NCBI RefSeq assembly: GCF_037940415.1 | Contig: NZ_CP149798.1 | Coordinates: 1-64,000, forward strand | Direction: 5' to 3' | Origin: Streptomyces sp. f51 | GTDB taxonomy: Bacteria > Actinomycetota > Actinomycetes > Streptomycetales > Streptomycetaceae | DNA: 64,000 bases | Shown: positions 50,414 to 58,206 of the stretch, in pieces | How the letters are laid out: every line of letters begins with the position of its first letter | Position numbering within the stretch: position 1 is the stretch's first letter | Translations under genes and position numbers: made by a program | Notes under the pieces: generated by a model | What the model saw: only the letters and a program-made list of their open reading frames with translations | Told to the model about the DNA's origin: nothing | Database searches by the model: none

Positions 50414-51205
50414 ATGCCCGAGACAGCTTCGCGCACGTCCAGTTCCGCCAACGCCCGTCCCTGTGAGCAGACTTCGCTGCCCTCGGTCCTTCGGCTCACG
50501 CCGGCGGCCGCGCCCTCCGTCCTCCCCCGCCGTGTCGACAGCCGCATCGGCGTGGGCCTGGCCGGCGGCTTCTACCCGGCTCCGCACCGCTACGAGCTGT
50601 ATCTGTCGCGGAGTTGTCCGCACTCGCTGCGCATCGCCATCACGCTCGGGCTGCTCGGGCTGTCGGACTCGGTCGCCACCACGCTCCTCGTGGACCCCGT
50701 GCGCACCCCCGACGCCTTCGCTTCGCTGCGCCGAGCCTACGAGGCCACCGAGCATCACTTCGACGGGCCGCTGACCGCGCCCGCGCTGTGCGACCGCTGG
50801 AGCGGACGCATCGTCAGCAACCACACGCCCGACATCCTCCGCGACCTGGCGGGGCTGCTCTCCGGCCACACCACGACCTGCCCCTCCACGCTCTGCCCTC
50901 CGTCCCTCACCGCCGACATCGAAGCCCTCCGCGATCTGCTGGAGCGCGATGTCACCCCGTCCGCCCGGCCCTCGGAGCTCGCGGCGGCCCTCGACCTGCT
51001 CGACTGCCAACTCGCCGGGCACCCCTACGTCCTGGGCGACGGGCTCACGGCGGCGGACGTCGACGTCTGGGTGGCGCTCACCGGTCTTGGCTGCCCGGAG
51101 GTCCTCGGCGCGCGTCCCCGGCTCGTGGACTACGTACGCCGTCTCGGCGACCACCCCGCCTTCAGGCCCGGCACCGAGGCGGTGCCCCTGGCGGCGGAGG
51201 CCTGA
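50414..51205 (+). CDS. Glutathionyl-hydroquinone-reductase-like (xi-class GST) thiol protein
   Basis: The 263-residue protein has an N-terminal thioredoxin-like half with Cys68 in HRYELYLSRSCPHSLRIAITLGLLGL. A segment RIVSNHTPDILRDL follows, matching the xi-class 'IVSN-E-x-x-x-I' element. The helical C-terminal domain has LDCQLAGHPYVLGDGLTAADVDVWVAL. Xi-class enzymes are usually above 310 residues; this one is shortened. Actinomycetes use mycothiol instead of glutathione, so the reductant is probably mycothiol. The leader ORF just upstream places it with the sulfur island. ATG 50414 follows AGGGAGA. Confidence 0.75.
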   Translation: MPETASRTSSSANARPCEQTSLPSVLRLTPAAAPSVLPRRVDSRIGVGLAGGFYPAPHRYELYLSRSCPHSLRIAITLGLLGLSDSVATTLLVDPVRTPDAFASLRRAYEATEHHFDGPLTAPALCDRWSGRIVSNHTPDILRDLAGLLSGHTTTCPSTLCPPSLTADIEALRDLLERDVTPSARPSELAAALDLLDCQLAGHPYVLGDGLTAADVDVWVALTGLGCPEVLGARPRLVDYVRRLGDHPAFRPGTEAVPLAAEA

Positions 51206-51316
51206 CGCCCGCCGCGGAACGAGATCCGTCGGATTCGTTGGACGTGACCCCGTCAACACGTGGTCCGTAGTAGACATGCGACGAGTCCCGCTCGGTCCCG
51301 CGCGGGTGGAGAACGG

Positions 51317-52285
51317 ATGCGCATGAAGCAAACGAGCCGATCCGCAGGGCGGCGCGGACGCCGGCCGAGGCCGCGGAGCGCCGCCCTGGTCGCGCTGGTC
51401 ACGGCGGGGGCCCTGGTCTGTCTGGTCGTGGCGTTCCGTCCCGGCGCCCACTCCGCCGACACGGCCGGGCATCCCGCCGCCTCGACGGCCGGCGGTTCCC
51501 GGCAGACCCCGGATCCGGGCCGGGCGACCGCGTCCGGATCGACGTCCCCCACGGCCGGGCGGTCGCCCGATCCCACGCTCTCCCCGTCCGTGACGGCCCG
51601 CCCTTCCGCCACGTCGGCGCGGCCGTCGGCCTCGGACGCACCGCGGGCCGCGGCGACGGCCGCTTCCCTGGCGGGACGGATCCGCCCGGGGGTCGGCTAC
51701 CGAGGAGTGGCGACCACGTACGACGCCGGGAAAGGGGACGGCTCCTGCTCCTACGGTCCGGGCGACGACGTCCTGACCGCAGCGATGAACCACACCGACT
51801 ACGAGACGTCCAAGGCGTGCGGGGCGTACGTGCTGGTCCGCGCGGCCGGCGGCGCCACCGTCACGGTCCTGATCACCAATGAATGCCCGACGGGCTGCGC
51901 TCCCGGGCAGCTCGACCTCAGCGCGCAGGCGTTCGCCCGGCTCGCGAACCTCTCGGCCGGCCGCATCCCGATCACCTGGAAGCTGCTGAGCCCCGGCACC
52001 GCCGGTACGGTCGCGCTGCGCTACAAGACCGGGTCCAGCCGCTACTGGTGCGCGCTCCAGGTCATCGGGCACAGGAATCCGGTCGCCCGGCTCGAACTGC
52101 GCAGCGGCGGCGGATGGCGGCCGCTTCCACGCACCGCCTACAACTATTTCCTCGCGGAGGACGGCGGCGGATGCGGCGGCACCGTCAGGATCACCGACAT
52201 CTACGGAGAACGCCTGACCGTCGAGGGCATCGCGCTGCGTCCCGACGCGGTGCAGCCGACCCGGCTCCAGTTCGCCCGGCACTGA
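51317..52285 (+). CDS. Expansin-like secreted protein
   Basis: The 322-residue protein starts at ATG 51317 (GGAGAA upstream). An Arg-rich N-terminus and one signal/anchor span (about 20-45) are followed by an 80-residue Ser/Thr/Ala/Pro linker. A double-psi beta-barrel comes next (about 133-215: GVATTYDAGKGDGSCSYG, ACGAYVLVR, ITNECPTGCAPGQLDLSAQAFARLAN). A CBM63-like beta-sandwich follows (to 322: WCALQVIGHRNPVARLELRSGGGWRPLPRTAYNYF). This is the EXLX1-type bacterial expansin layout. It loosens cellulose or cell-wall networks without hydrolysis. A terminator pair follows. Confidence 0.88.
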   Translation: MRMKQTSRSAGRRGRRPRPRSAALVALVTAGALVCLVVAFRPGAHSADTAGHPAASTAGGSRQTPDPGRATASGSTSPTAGRSPDPTLSPSVTARPSATSARPSASDAPRAAATAASLAGRIRPGVGYRGVATTYDAGKGDGSCSYGPGDDVLTAAMNHTDYETSKACGAYVLVRAAGGATVTVLITNECPTGCAPGQLDLSAQAFARLANLSAGRIPITWKLLSPGTAGTVALRYKTGSSRYWCALQVIGHRNPVARLELRSGGGWRPLPRTAYNYFLAEDGGGCGGTVRITDIYGERLTVEGIALRPDAVQPTRLQFARH

Positions 52286-52296
52286 CCCGGGCCCCT

Positions 52297-52322
52297 CCAG
52301 GCGTGCGCCGTCGCACGCCTGG
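52297..52322. terminator. Hairpin after the expansin gene
   Basis: A perfect 11-bp stem (CCAGGCGTGCG and complement) with a CCGT loop lies 12 bases past the stop, between converging genes. Confidence 0.65.
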
Positions 52323-52332
52323 ACACGCGGAA

Positions 52333-52364
52333 GGGGGGTGAGCGACCTCAGTCGCCCACCCCCC
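52333..52364. terminator. Second hairpin between expansin and phosphatase genes
   Basis: A 14-bp stem with one G-T pair (GGGGGGTGAGCGAC against GTCGCCCACCCCCC) and a CTCA loop lies 12 bases before the phosphatase stop. It probably serves the leftward gene. Confidence 0.6.
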
Positions 52365-52376
52365 TCACCCGCACGA

Positions 52377-53588
52377 CTATTCCGGGCCCCCGCCGCAGCC
52401 CACCCCGGCGACCGCGGGAGGGGTGCCCGCGCCGACCGCGGTCACCGGTTCGGCGGGGACCGGCTTGCGCAGCAGCAGCAGCGCCGCGTCGTCGTGCAGA
52501 CGCCCGCCCACATGGGCCTGGAGCTCGGCGTCGAGCGCGGCGAGCGTGGTGGCCGGTTCGTCGGACACATGCCGTGCCAGCCCTTGGGCGAGGGCGTAGA
52601 ACTCGCGGCCGTGGTCGCGGGCCTCGGTGACGCCGTCGGTGTACAGCAGGAGCTGGTCGCCGTCGGCCAGCGGCAGCACCTGGAGGCTCGGGGACTCCCC
52701 CGTCAGGGCCCGCAGCCCGAGCGGAGGAGCGGGATCGACGGGGTCGACCGACACGACGGTGCCGGACGCGCGGACATGCAGCGGAGGAGCGTGTCCGCAG
52801 TTGACGACCTCCAGCCGGCCCGGCTCGGGGTAGCCGGCGACCACGGCGGTGACGAAGTCGTCGAAGCCCAGGTTGCGCGCCAGGCTCCGTTCGATCCTGG
52901 CGACCACGGCGAGAAGGTCGGGTTCGTCGTAGGCGGCCTCACGGAAGACACCGAGCACGAGCGCGGCCGTACCGACGGCCGGCAGCCCCTTGCCCCGGAC
53001 GTCACCGATGATCATCCTGACGCCGTGCGGTGTGGGCACCAGCGCGTACAGGTCGCCGCCGATCCGGGCCTCGGCCGCGGCGGCGCTGTAGCGCACGGCC
53101 ACCTGGAACGGGCCGACGTTCGACGGAATGGGCGCGAGGAGCGCGTGCTGCGCCGCCTCGGCGACCGAGCGTACGGCCGCGAGGACCCGCTCCCGGCGCC
53201 AGCGCAGGGCGCTGGCCAGGACGCTCGCCAGGGTGACGGACGCCAGCGCGGACAGGACGGCCACGAGCTCGCCGCCCGGAACGCCGTCCCGTATGCCCAG
53301 CACCGCGCTCAGCACCGAGGCCAGGAAGCCGACGCAGAGAACCCCGTACGGCCGGCTGGTGGTGGCCGCCAGCGCGGGTCCCGCGGCCAGCAGCGGCAGC
53401 CAGAGGATGCCCGCCCGGCCCGCCAGGTCGACGAGCACGATGGCGCCGACGATCAGTAAGGGCAGCACCGATGTGCCGAAGGCGAGGTGGGCGGCGCGCT
53501 TGCGGGCCGCCGCCCAGGAACCGGATCCTCGGTTCCCGAACGTCCGTTTCAGCCAGTGCTCGCCAGTGTGCTCTCGGGCCCGACTCAT
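52377..53588 (-). CDS. Membrane-anchored PP2C/SpoIIE-type serine phosphatase
   Basis: The 403-residue protein has about four spans in residues 35-125 and a short signalling linker. The PP2C/SpoIIE domain (about 165-380) follows, with metal-binding acidic motifs RIGGDLYA, GDVRGKGLPA, LYTDGVTEARD and HDDAALLL. Such Streptomyces phosphatases usually dephosphorylate anti-anti-sigma (STAS) proteins, releasing alternative sigma factors; no STAS or RsbW-like partner lies next to it. No PAS or GAF sensor is present, so the membrane region may sense the signal. A Pro/Gly-rich tail of about 20 residues ends the protein. Confidence 0.92.
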   Translation of the reverse strand: MSRAREHTGEHWLKRTFGNRGSGSWAAARKRAAHLAFGTSVLPLLIVGAIVLVDLAGRAGILWLPLLAAGPALAATTSRPYGVLCVGFLASVLSAVLGIRDGVPGGELVAVLSALASVTLASVLASALRWRRERVLAAVRSVAEAAQHALLAPIPSNVGPFQVAVRYSAAAAEARIGGDLYALVPTPHGVRMIIGDVRGKGLPAVGTAALVLGVFREAAYDEPDLLAVVARIERSLARNLGFDDFVTAVVAGYPEPGRLEVVNCGHAPPLHVRASGTVVSVDPVDPAPPLGLRALTGESPSLQVLPLADGDQLLLYTDGVTEARDHGREFYALAQGLARHVSDEPATTLAALDAELQAHVGGRLHDDAALLLLRKPVPAEPVTAVGAGTPPAVAGVGCGGGPE

Positions 53589-53679
53589 TCTCGTCCGCAG
53601 TCCTCACCTGGGTTCATCCCTGAAATGTCCGGTTGGTCTAGGAAAGACGTTCGAGACGTGATCCACAAGCACGGAGATT

Positions 53680-54438
53680 TCAAATAGTGAGCGACAGGCC
53701 CCTGGTCACGCGGTTCGCGGTCGGGATCAGCTTCGTCACCACTTCACGGAGCCGGGGCAGCCGCTCCGCGGGGAGCGAGACGCCGAGCGAACCGAGCGTG
53801 TCCCCGCTGTAGACGGGTACGGCGACGCAGACCGTTCCGAGAGCGTACTCCTCCAGGTCCGTGACCGCAGGGGCCACGGGCGACGTGGCCAGGCGCCGGA
53901 GCAGTTCCGGCCGGCTGGTGATGGTCCGCGGGGTGAGGTCGGCGAGTGTGTGCCGGGCGAGGTAGTCGTTGCGGGACTCCTCGTCGAGTTCCCGCAGTAC
54001 GGACTTGCCGAGAGCGGTGGCGTGGCCGGCGTCCTCGAATCCGACCCAGAGGTCGACCCGGGGTGCCCGGGGCCCGTCGACGATCTCGGCGACCCTGATC
54101 TCGCCCTCCTCGTAGAAGGTGAGGTAGGCGGCCGAGGCGAGTTCGTCGCGCAGGGCGGCGAGAGTGGGACGGACCCGGCTGAGCAGCGCCTGCCCCCGGC
54201 CCTGGGTCTGGAGCGTCTGCATCTTGTCGCCCAGGATGAAGCCGCCGTCGTCCAGCTTGCGGATGTATCCGTCGTGGACGAGGGTCCGCAGCAGGTGGTA
54301 GGCGGTGGCGAGCGGAAGCTCGGTCTCACGGGCCAGCTGTTTGGCGGGCGCGCCGGTCTCGTGCGCGCTCACCGCCTCCAGCAGGCGGAAGGCCCGCTGG
54401 ACAGAGGTGATGAGCGTGGGCCCGTCGCGAGCTCCCAT
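53680..54438 (-). CDS. IclR-family transcriptional regulator
   Basis: I start at ATG 54438, giving 252 residues; frames continuing upstream run into the repeat spacer and are rejected. The winged HTH (SVQRAFRLLEAVSAHETGAPAKQLARETELPLATAYHLLRTLVHDGYI) is followed by the IclR ligand domain (LTFYEEGEIRVAEIVDGPRAP; GHATALGKSVLRELDEE; ALGTVCVAVPVYSGDTLGSLGVSLPAERLPRL). It resembles the Streptomyces glycerol regulator GylR in type and size, and glpFK lies 4 kb away, but IclR proteins are numerous and it is not adjacent. The target is unknown. Confidence 0.92.
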   Translation of the reverse strand: MGARDGPTLITSVQRAFRLLEAVSAHETGAPAKQLARETELPLATAYHLLRTLVHDGYIRKLDDGGFILGDKMQTLQTQGRGQALLSRVRPTLAALRDELASAAYLTFYEEGEIRVAEIVDGPRAPRVDLWVGFEDAGHATALGKSVLRELDEESRNDYLARHTLADLTPRTITSRPELLRRLATSPVAPAVTDLEEYALGTVCVAVPVYSGDTLGSLGVSLPAERLPRLREVVTKLIPTANRVTRGLSLTI

Positions 54439-54494
54439 GCCCCCAGCGTGCGCCGAGCCAGGAGGACAGGCAAGGCAGGGTCGACGGCACGCAG

Positions 54495-54800
54495 TGCCCC
54501 CGGCGGCCCCGGTCCCGGCCGAAGACCGCAAGGCCCCTCCGCCCGGAACCGGCCGACGGCTCGGCTTCAGAACCCGCCGACCCCGATACCGGGCGACGCC
54601 ACTCCACCCGCGACCGGCCGACCGCCCGGCTTCGGAACCCGCTGACCCCGGTACCGGGCAACGCACCGCAAGGGCCACTTCGCCCGAACCCGCCCGACGG
54701 CTCGGCTTCAGAACCCGCCGACCCCGATACCGGGCGACGCACCGCAAGGGCCACTCCACCCGCGACCGCCCGGCGGCCCCACTTCAGGACCCGCTGGCCC
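54495..54800. repeat. Degenerate tandem-repeat spacer between IclR and MarR genes
   Basis: A module GGCTTC(A/G)GAACCCGC(C/T)GACC followed by CCG(A/G)TACCGGGC recurs at 54563, 54628 and 54704, with a decayed copy near 54780. Spacings are 65, 76 and 76 bases. Between them lie variable GACGCACCGCAAGGGCCACT and CGCGACCG blocks. Open frames run through it on both strands but are Arg/Pro-rich with no start signals, so it appears non-coding. Confidence 0.7.
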
Positions 54801-54846
54801 CGGACCCGGCGGACGGAGCCGCCGGACCCGAGCCCGGCCGGCGATA

Positions 54847-54894
54847 CGCCCCTCCGGACGGAGCCCCGCGCGGGCCACTCCGTCCGGAGGGGCG
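54847..54894 (-). terminator. Terminator of the MarR-family gene
   Basis: A perfect 17-bp stem (CGCCCCTCCGGACGGAG and complement) with a 14-base loop, itself palindromic, lies eight bases past the MarR stop. Confidence 0.75.
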
Positions 54895-54901
54895 GGTCGC
54901 T

Positions 54902-55360
54902 TCAGGACCGCCCGGACCCGCGCCGCGTGAACCCGGTGCCGTCGAGGCGTCCGAGGAGGCCGGCGAGCCGTGTCGTGTCCTCCGAGGTCCACGCCGGTTC
55001 GGCGAAGACGTCCTCGGCCACGTGTTCGGCGGTCACGAGCATCTCCGCGAGGCGCTCCCGGCCGGTCTCCGTCAGGGCCGCGTAGGCCACCCGCGCGTCC
55101 CGGGCGTCCGCGTCCCGCCTGACCAGCCCGATCCGCTCCAGCGGTACGAGCCCCCGGGTGACACCGGACGCCGTCAGCCCCAGCGCCTCCGCCAGGTCCA
55201 CCCGGCGCATGCGGTCGCCGGGGGCCTGGGACAGGCGCAGCAGCATCGTGAAGTCGGCCAGGCTCACCCCGTGCAGTCCGCCGAGACTCGCGTCGAACCG
55301 CTTCACCAGGGCGGCCTGCGCCTTCATCAGACGCAGTGCCGCGTCCAGCCCCTCACTCAT
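54902..55360 (-). CDS. MarR-family transcriptional regulator
   Basis: The 152-residue protein shows the MarR winged helix: SLADFTMLLRLSQAPGDRMRRVDLAEALGLTASGVTRGLVPLERIGLVRR, then the wing DADARDARVAYAALTETGRERL. It starts at ATG 55360 with AAGGAGG upstream. A palindrome CTTGA-CTAC-TCAAG lies 10 bases before the start, fitting autoregulation. Neither the DUF6204-like gene upstream nor other neighbours suggest the ligand. Confidence 0.92.
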   Translation of the reverse strand: MSEGLDAALRLMKAQAALVKRFDASLGGLHGVSLADFTMLLRLSQAPGDRMRRVDLAEALGLTASGVTRGLVPLERIGLVRRDADARDARVAYAALTETGRERLAEMLVTAEHVAEDVFAEPAWTSEDTTRLAGLLGRLDGTGFTRRGSGRS

Positions 55361-55369
55361 TGACGCCTC

Positions 55370-55383
55370 CTTGACTACTCAAG
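55370..55383. promoter_or_regulatory. Candidate MarR operator
   Basis: CTTGACTACTCAAG has perfect 5-bp arms around CTAC, directly upstream of the MarR gene and overlapping its ribosome-site region. TTGA...TCAA arms are common in MarR sites. Confidence 0.55.
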
Positions 55384-55420
55384 CATATCCGCAAACAAGA
55401 TCCTCGTTCACTACGAGGGA

Positions 55421-55780
55421 TCAGGGCGTGCTCTGCGCGGCGGCCCGGCGCTGGCGCTTGCCGAGGGGAGCCTGGGAAAGATCCTCGGCCTGGGACTTGA
55501 GCCGCTTGAAGCCGTACCCGCGCCCGGTGAGCCAGGCGGTGGCGGCGGCCTCGGCCCGTTCGACCGCCTCCAGGATGTCCTCCTCCGCCTCGCCCGAGTC
55601 CAGGAAGCGGAAGGTGAAGGCCGGCCGGGCGGCCAGGTCGTAGCTGAGGTGCCCCTCGGGGGTGAAGGCCGCGCGCAGGACGTCGTGTTCCGGCGCGCGC
55701 GCCAGCAGTTCGGCGCGCTGCTCCGCGCCGAGCCCGTCGAAGACACCGCGAACGGTGATTCGGAAAGTACGTGTGGTCAT
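55421..55780 (-). CDS. Small conserved protein, DUF6204-like
   Basis: The 119-residue soluble protein begins TRTFRITVRGVFDGLGAEQRAELLARAPEHDVLRAAFTPEGHLSYDL, which I recognise as an actinobacterial family of unknown function (DUF6204, from memory). A helical C-terminal half follows, ending in basic GKRQRRAAAQ. It lies 60 bases upstream of the MarR gene on the same strand, and the MarR operator candidate sits between them. No motif indicates a catalytic role. Confidence 0.7.
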   Translation of the reverse strand: MTTRTFRITVRGVFDGLGAEQRAELLARAPEHDVLRAAFTPEGHLSYDLAARPAFTFRFLDSGEAEEDILEAVERAEAAATAWLTGRGYGFKRLKSQAEDLSQAPLGKRQRRAAAQSTP

Positions 55781-55995
55781 CCGGGGAGCCTAACCAACGG
55801 GATCGACGGCTTTCCACCACGTTTCCGGCGACGGCCACCACCGCCCGGCGGCAGGAAGCGGACCGGGCACGGCGAGCGGGCAACCGGGCGGAAGCGGACC
55901 GGGCGCAGCAAGAGGGCCGGTCACGGTAAGAGGCCCGGGCGCGGGAAGCGGACCGGGCGCGGCCGCACCCGGTCCTCCCCTCTCGGCCGGATCCC

Positions 55996-56352
55996 TCAAT
56001 GGTGGTGCTGGTGACAGTCCCAATGCCCCTTGACCCACACCTGGTCCCAGTGACCGGGGACGTAGACCCACTTCTGCACCCAGCCGTGGGCGTGGTGACC
56101 GTGGTGCCAGGAGTCCTGGTGGACCCACTTCTTGGCCCAGTGGCCGGGCACCCAGTTCTTCTCCCAGTGACCCTTCTTCCACTCGCAGCGGTCGTGGTGA
56201 CCATGATGGTCAGCCGACGTCCCCGAAGGCGCGGGCGGAGGCGTCGTGGTCGCGGATGCGACACCGGACGTTCCCAGCGCGGCCCCACCGGCCAGCAGGC
56301 CCGTCGCGGCCGCGCCGGCGAGCAGCCGCCGGACGCTGATGTGTGTGGTCAT
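55996..56352 (-). CDS. Small secreted His/Trp-rich protein with GHW repeats
   Basis: The 118-residue protein starts at ATG 56352 with GGGAGGTGAG upstream; a 54-base longer frame is possible but lacks a site. A Sec signal peptide (about 1-34, ending GVASATT) is followed by a Pro/Thr linker and then a 65-residue region rich in His and Trp. That region has repeats of W-x-x-GHW (EKNWVPGHWAKKWV, VYVPGHWDQVWVKGHW) and ends in CHQHHH. The repeats suggest metal or cell-wall binding; the function is unknown. It is alone on its strand, divergent from sigK across 330 bases. Confidence 0.75.
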   Translation of the reverse strand: MTTHISVRRLLAGAAATGLLAGGAALGTSGVASATTTPPPAPSGTSADHHGHHDRCEWKKGHWEKNWVPGHWAKKWVHQDSWHHGHHAHGWVQKWVYVPGHWDQVWVKGHWDCHQHHH

Positions 56353-56682
56353 CGGACTCACCTCCCTCGAAACGTGATCGACGTGCACAACGGGAGCCGG
56401 TGTCACGGAAGTTCGCGCCGAGTCTGTCGGTACGTTCCAAGGCCCTCGATGTGCTGGACAGAAGCCATTCGGAGCGACATAAGGTACGTATGAGGATAGA
56501 CCCGGGTAAGTTTTCGGTACGAGTTTTCGGGAGGCCGGTACGAGACATCGGCAGGACCGTCCGGGCCCGGCCCCCGGGGAGCCCCGGGACCCGGGCCGGC
56601 GACATCGCGGCGCGCCCGGCTCATCCGCGGGCCGGGACGGCTACGAATACCCGCTGAAAGCGACGGACGGATGCTGTGAGCG
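56353..56682. other. Divergent promoter region between GHW-repeat gene and sigK
   Basis: No convincing gene is seen. The stretch around 56455-56540 is less GC-rich than its surroundings and should hold sigK promoter elements. I could not identify a clear ECF-type -35/-10 pair that would show autoregulation. Confidence 0.5.
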
Positions 56683-57279
56683 ATGCCCAAGACCGGCCAG
56701 GACGGACACGGTTCGCGACGCCCCCCATCGGCGGAGGCGTGGCTGGACGACCGGCTCGCCCGCGCCGCCCGGGGTGACCAGGACGCGTTCGCCGACGTGT
56801 ACGACACCCTCGCGCGGCCGGTCAAGGGCCTCGTCTGCCGGGTACTGCGCGACGAGGCACAGGCCGAGGAGGTGACGCAGGACGTGATGGTGGAGATCTG
56901 GCGGACCGCCGACCGCTACCGCCCCGAACTCGGCGGCGCCCGGGGATGGGCCCTCACGCTCGCGCACCGGCGGGCCGTCGACCGGGTCAGACAGGTCCAG
57001 GCGAGCACGGCCCGGGAACGGCGCAGCGTCCTGCTCGCGGAGGACCGCCCCTTCGACGAGGTGGCCGAGGCCGTGGAGCGCCACGAGGACCACGACCGCG
57101 TGCACCGCTGCCTCGCCGACCTGGAGCGTCATCAGCGCGTGCCCCTGGTGCTCGCCTACTACCAGGGCATGACCTATCTGGAAGTGGCCGCCTGCCTGGC
57201 CACTCCGGCGGGCACCGTGAAGTCCAGGATGCGCTCCGGACTGCGCCTGCTCCGCAGATGTCTGGAGGGCGGCCCATGA
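56683..57279 (+). CDS. sigK: ECF sigma factor, SigK type
   Basis: The 198-residue protein has sigma region 2 (FADVYDTLARPVKGLVCRVLRDEAQAEEVTQDVMVEIWRTADRYRP), the SigK-typical linker LTLAHRRAVDRVRQVQAS, and region 4 (VPLVLAYYQGMTYLEVAACLATPAGTVKSRMRSGL). It redirects RNA polymerase to a small regulon, often envelope or redox stress. Its stop overlaps the rskA start (ATGA), the standard sigma/anti-sigma arrangement, so the two proteins are made together. Confidence 0.92.
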   Translation: MPKTGQDGHGSRRPPSAEAWLDDRLARAARGDQDAFADVYDTLARPVKGLVCRVLRDEAQAEEVTQDVMVEIWRTADRYRPELGGARGWALTLAHRRAVDRVRQVQASTARERRSVLLAEDRPFDEVAEAVERHEDHDRVHRCLADLERHQRVPLVLAYYQGMTYLEVAACLATPAGTVKSRMRSGLRLLRRCLEGGP

Positions 57280-58010
57280 CGACCGGCGAGGACATGCACC
57301 AGCTCGTCGGCGCGTACGTCCTGCACGCACTGCCGACGGCCGAGGAAGCCTCCTTCGAGAACCACCTGGCCGGCTGCGCGGAGTGCCGGGACGAGGTCGC
57401 GGAGTTGTCCGGGGTCACGCTGCGGCTCGCCTCGGCCGAGGACGCGACCCCCTCCCCCGAGCTGCGCGGACGCGTCCTCGAACAGATCGCCCGCACCCAC
57501 CAGGAGCGCCTGCCGCACGCCCTGCCGGTCCGCCGCCGTGTTCTGCGGGCGGCCCTCGCCGCATGTCTGGCCCTCGCGGCCGCGCTCGGCGGAGTGGCCG
57601 TCTGGCAGCACGGCCAGGCCGACGAGGCGCGCGCCGAAGCCGCCACCGAACAGGCGCAGGCCTCCGCGCTCACCGACCTCCTGACGGCCCGGGACGCCAC
57701 GATCAGCACCCGGAAGCTGGGCGGCGGGGCCGACATCAGCGTGGTCGCCTCCCGCTCCCAGGGCCGGGCGGCCTTCATCGCCTCGGACCTGCCACGCCTG
57801 GCGGGCGATCAGGTCTACGAACTCTGGTACGCGGCCAGGTCCGGCGACCTCCGCCCGGCGGGCCTGCTCCCGGGCACCGGCGGCGGGCACGCCCGACTGC
57901 TCCACGGGTCGCTGGACGACGTCAGCGCCGTGGGCATCACGGCCGAGCCCGCGGGCGGATCACGGCAGCCGACGAGCGCGCCGCTCGGCATCGTCACCGT
58001 GCCCGCCTGA
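57276..58010 (+). CDS. rskA: Zinc anti-sigma factor, RskA type
   Basis: The 244-residue protein has a cytoplasmic zinc anti-sigma motif (ENHLAGCAECRDEV, H-x3-C-x2-C) that binds SigK and one span at about 88-110 (LRAALAACLALAAALGGVAVW). The extracytoplasmic RskA domain follows (VVASRSQGRAAFIASDLPRLAGDQVYELWYAARSGDLRPAGLLPG, to the end). It holds SigK inactive at the membrane until proteolysis or redox signals release it. Confidence 0.92.
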   Translation: MTTGEDMHQLVGAYVLHALPTAEEASFENHLAGCAECRDEVAELSGVTLRLASAEDATPSPELRGRVLEQIARTHQERLPHALPVRRRVLRAALAACLALAAALGGVAVWQHGQADEARAEAATEQAQASALTDLLTARDATISTRKLGGGADISVVASRSQGRAAFIASDLPRLAGDQVYELWYAARSGDLRPAGLLPGTGGGHARLLHGSLDDVSAVGITAEPAGGSRQPTSAPLGIVTVPA

Positions 58011-58104
58011 CGGCCTCACGGGCCCGTGCCGACCACTGTGGGGCGCGACCGCTCCCCCGCATCGACCCACCCGTACCGGACATGACGTAGAAAAAGACGA
58101 TAGT

Positions 58105-58131
58105 TTAGTTTTGATGCATTTTAGTCTTGAT
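58105..58131. promoter_or_regulatory. Direct repeats in the glpF promoter
   Basis: TTAGTTTTGAT and TTAGTCTTGAT are 16 bases apart inside an AT-rich island that is striking in this GC-rich DNA, 76-102 bases before glpF. They could be the binding sites of a glycerol regulator such as GylR. Confidence 0.5.
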
Positions 58132-58206
58132 CATCCTATGCTGAGGTGAGGGAGGGCTCGGGCGGCGGTCAACAGCCGGTCCTGGACCGGCGGGAAGCGG
58201 GCTTCC

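Noticed and set aside
31727-51205. Secondary-metabolite gene cluster
   Set aside because: No PKS, NRPS, terpene or RiPP core enzymes; the LLM enzymes fit sulfur salvage better.
53680-54759. Longer IclR protein starting at 54759
   Set aside because: The extra 107 residues are encoded by the degenerate repeat spacer and are Arg/Gly-rich with no conservation expected.
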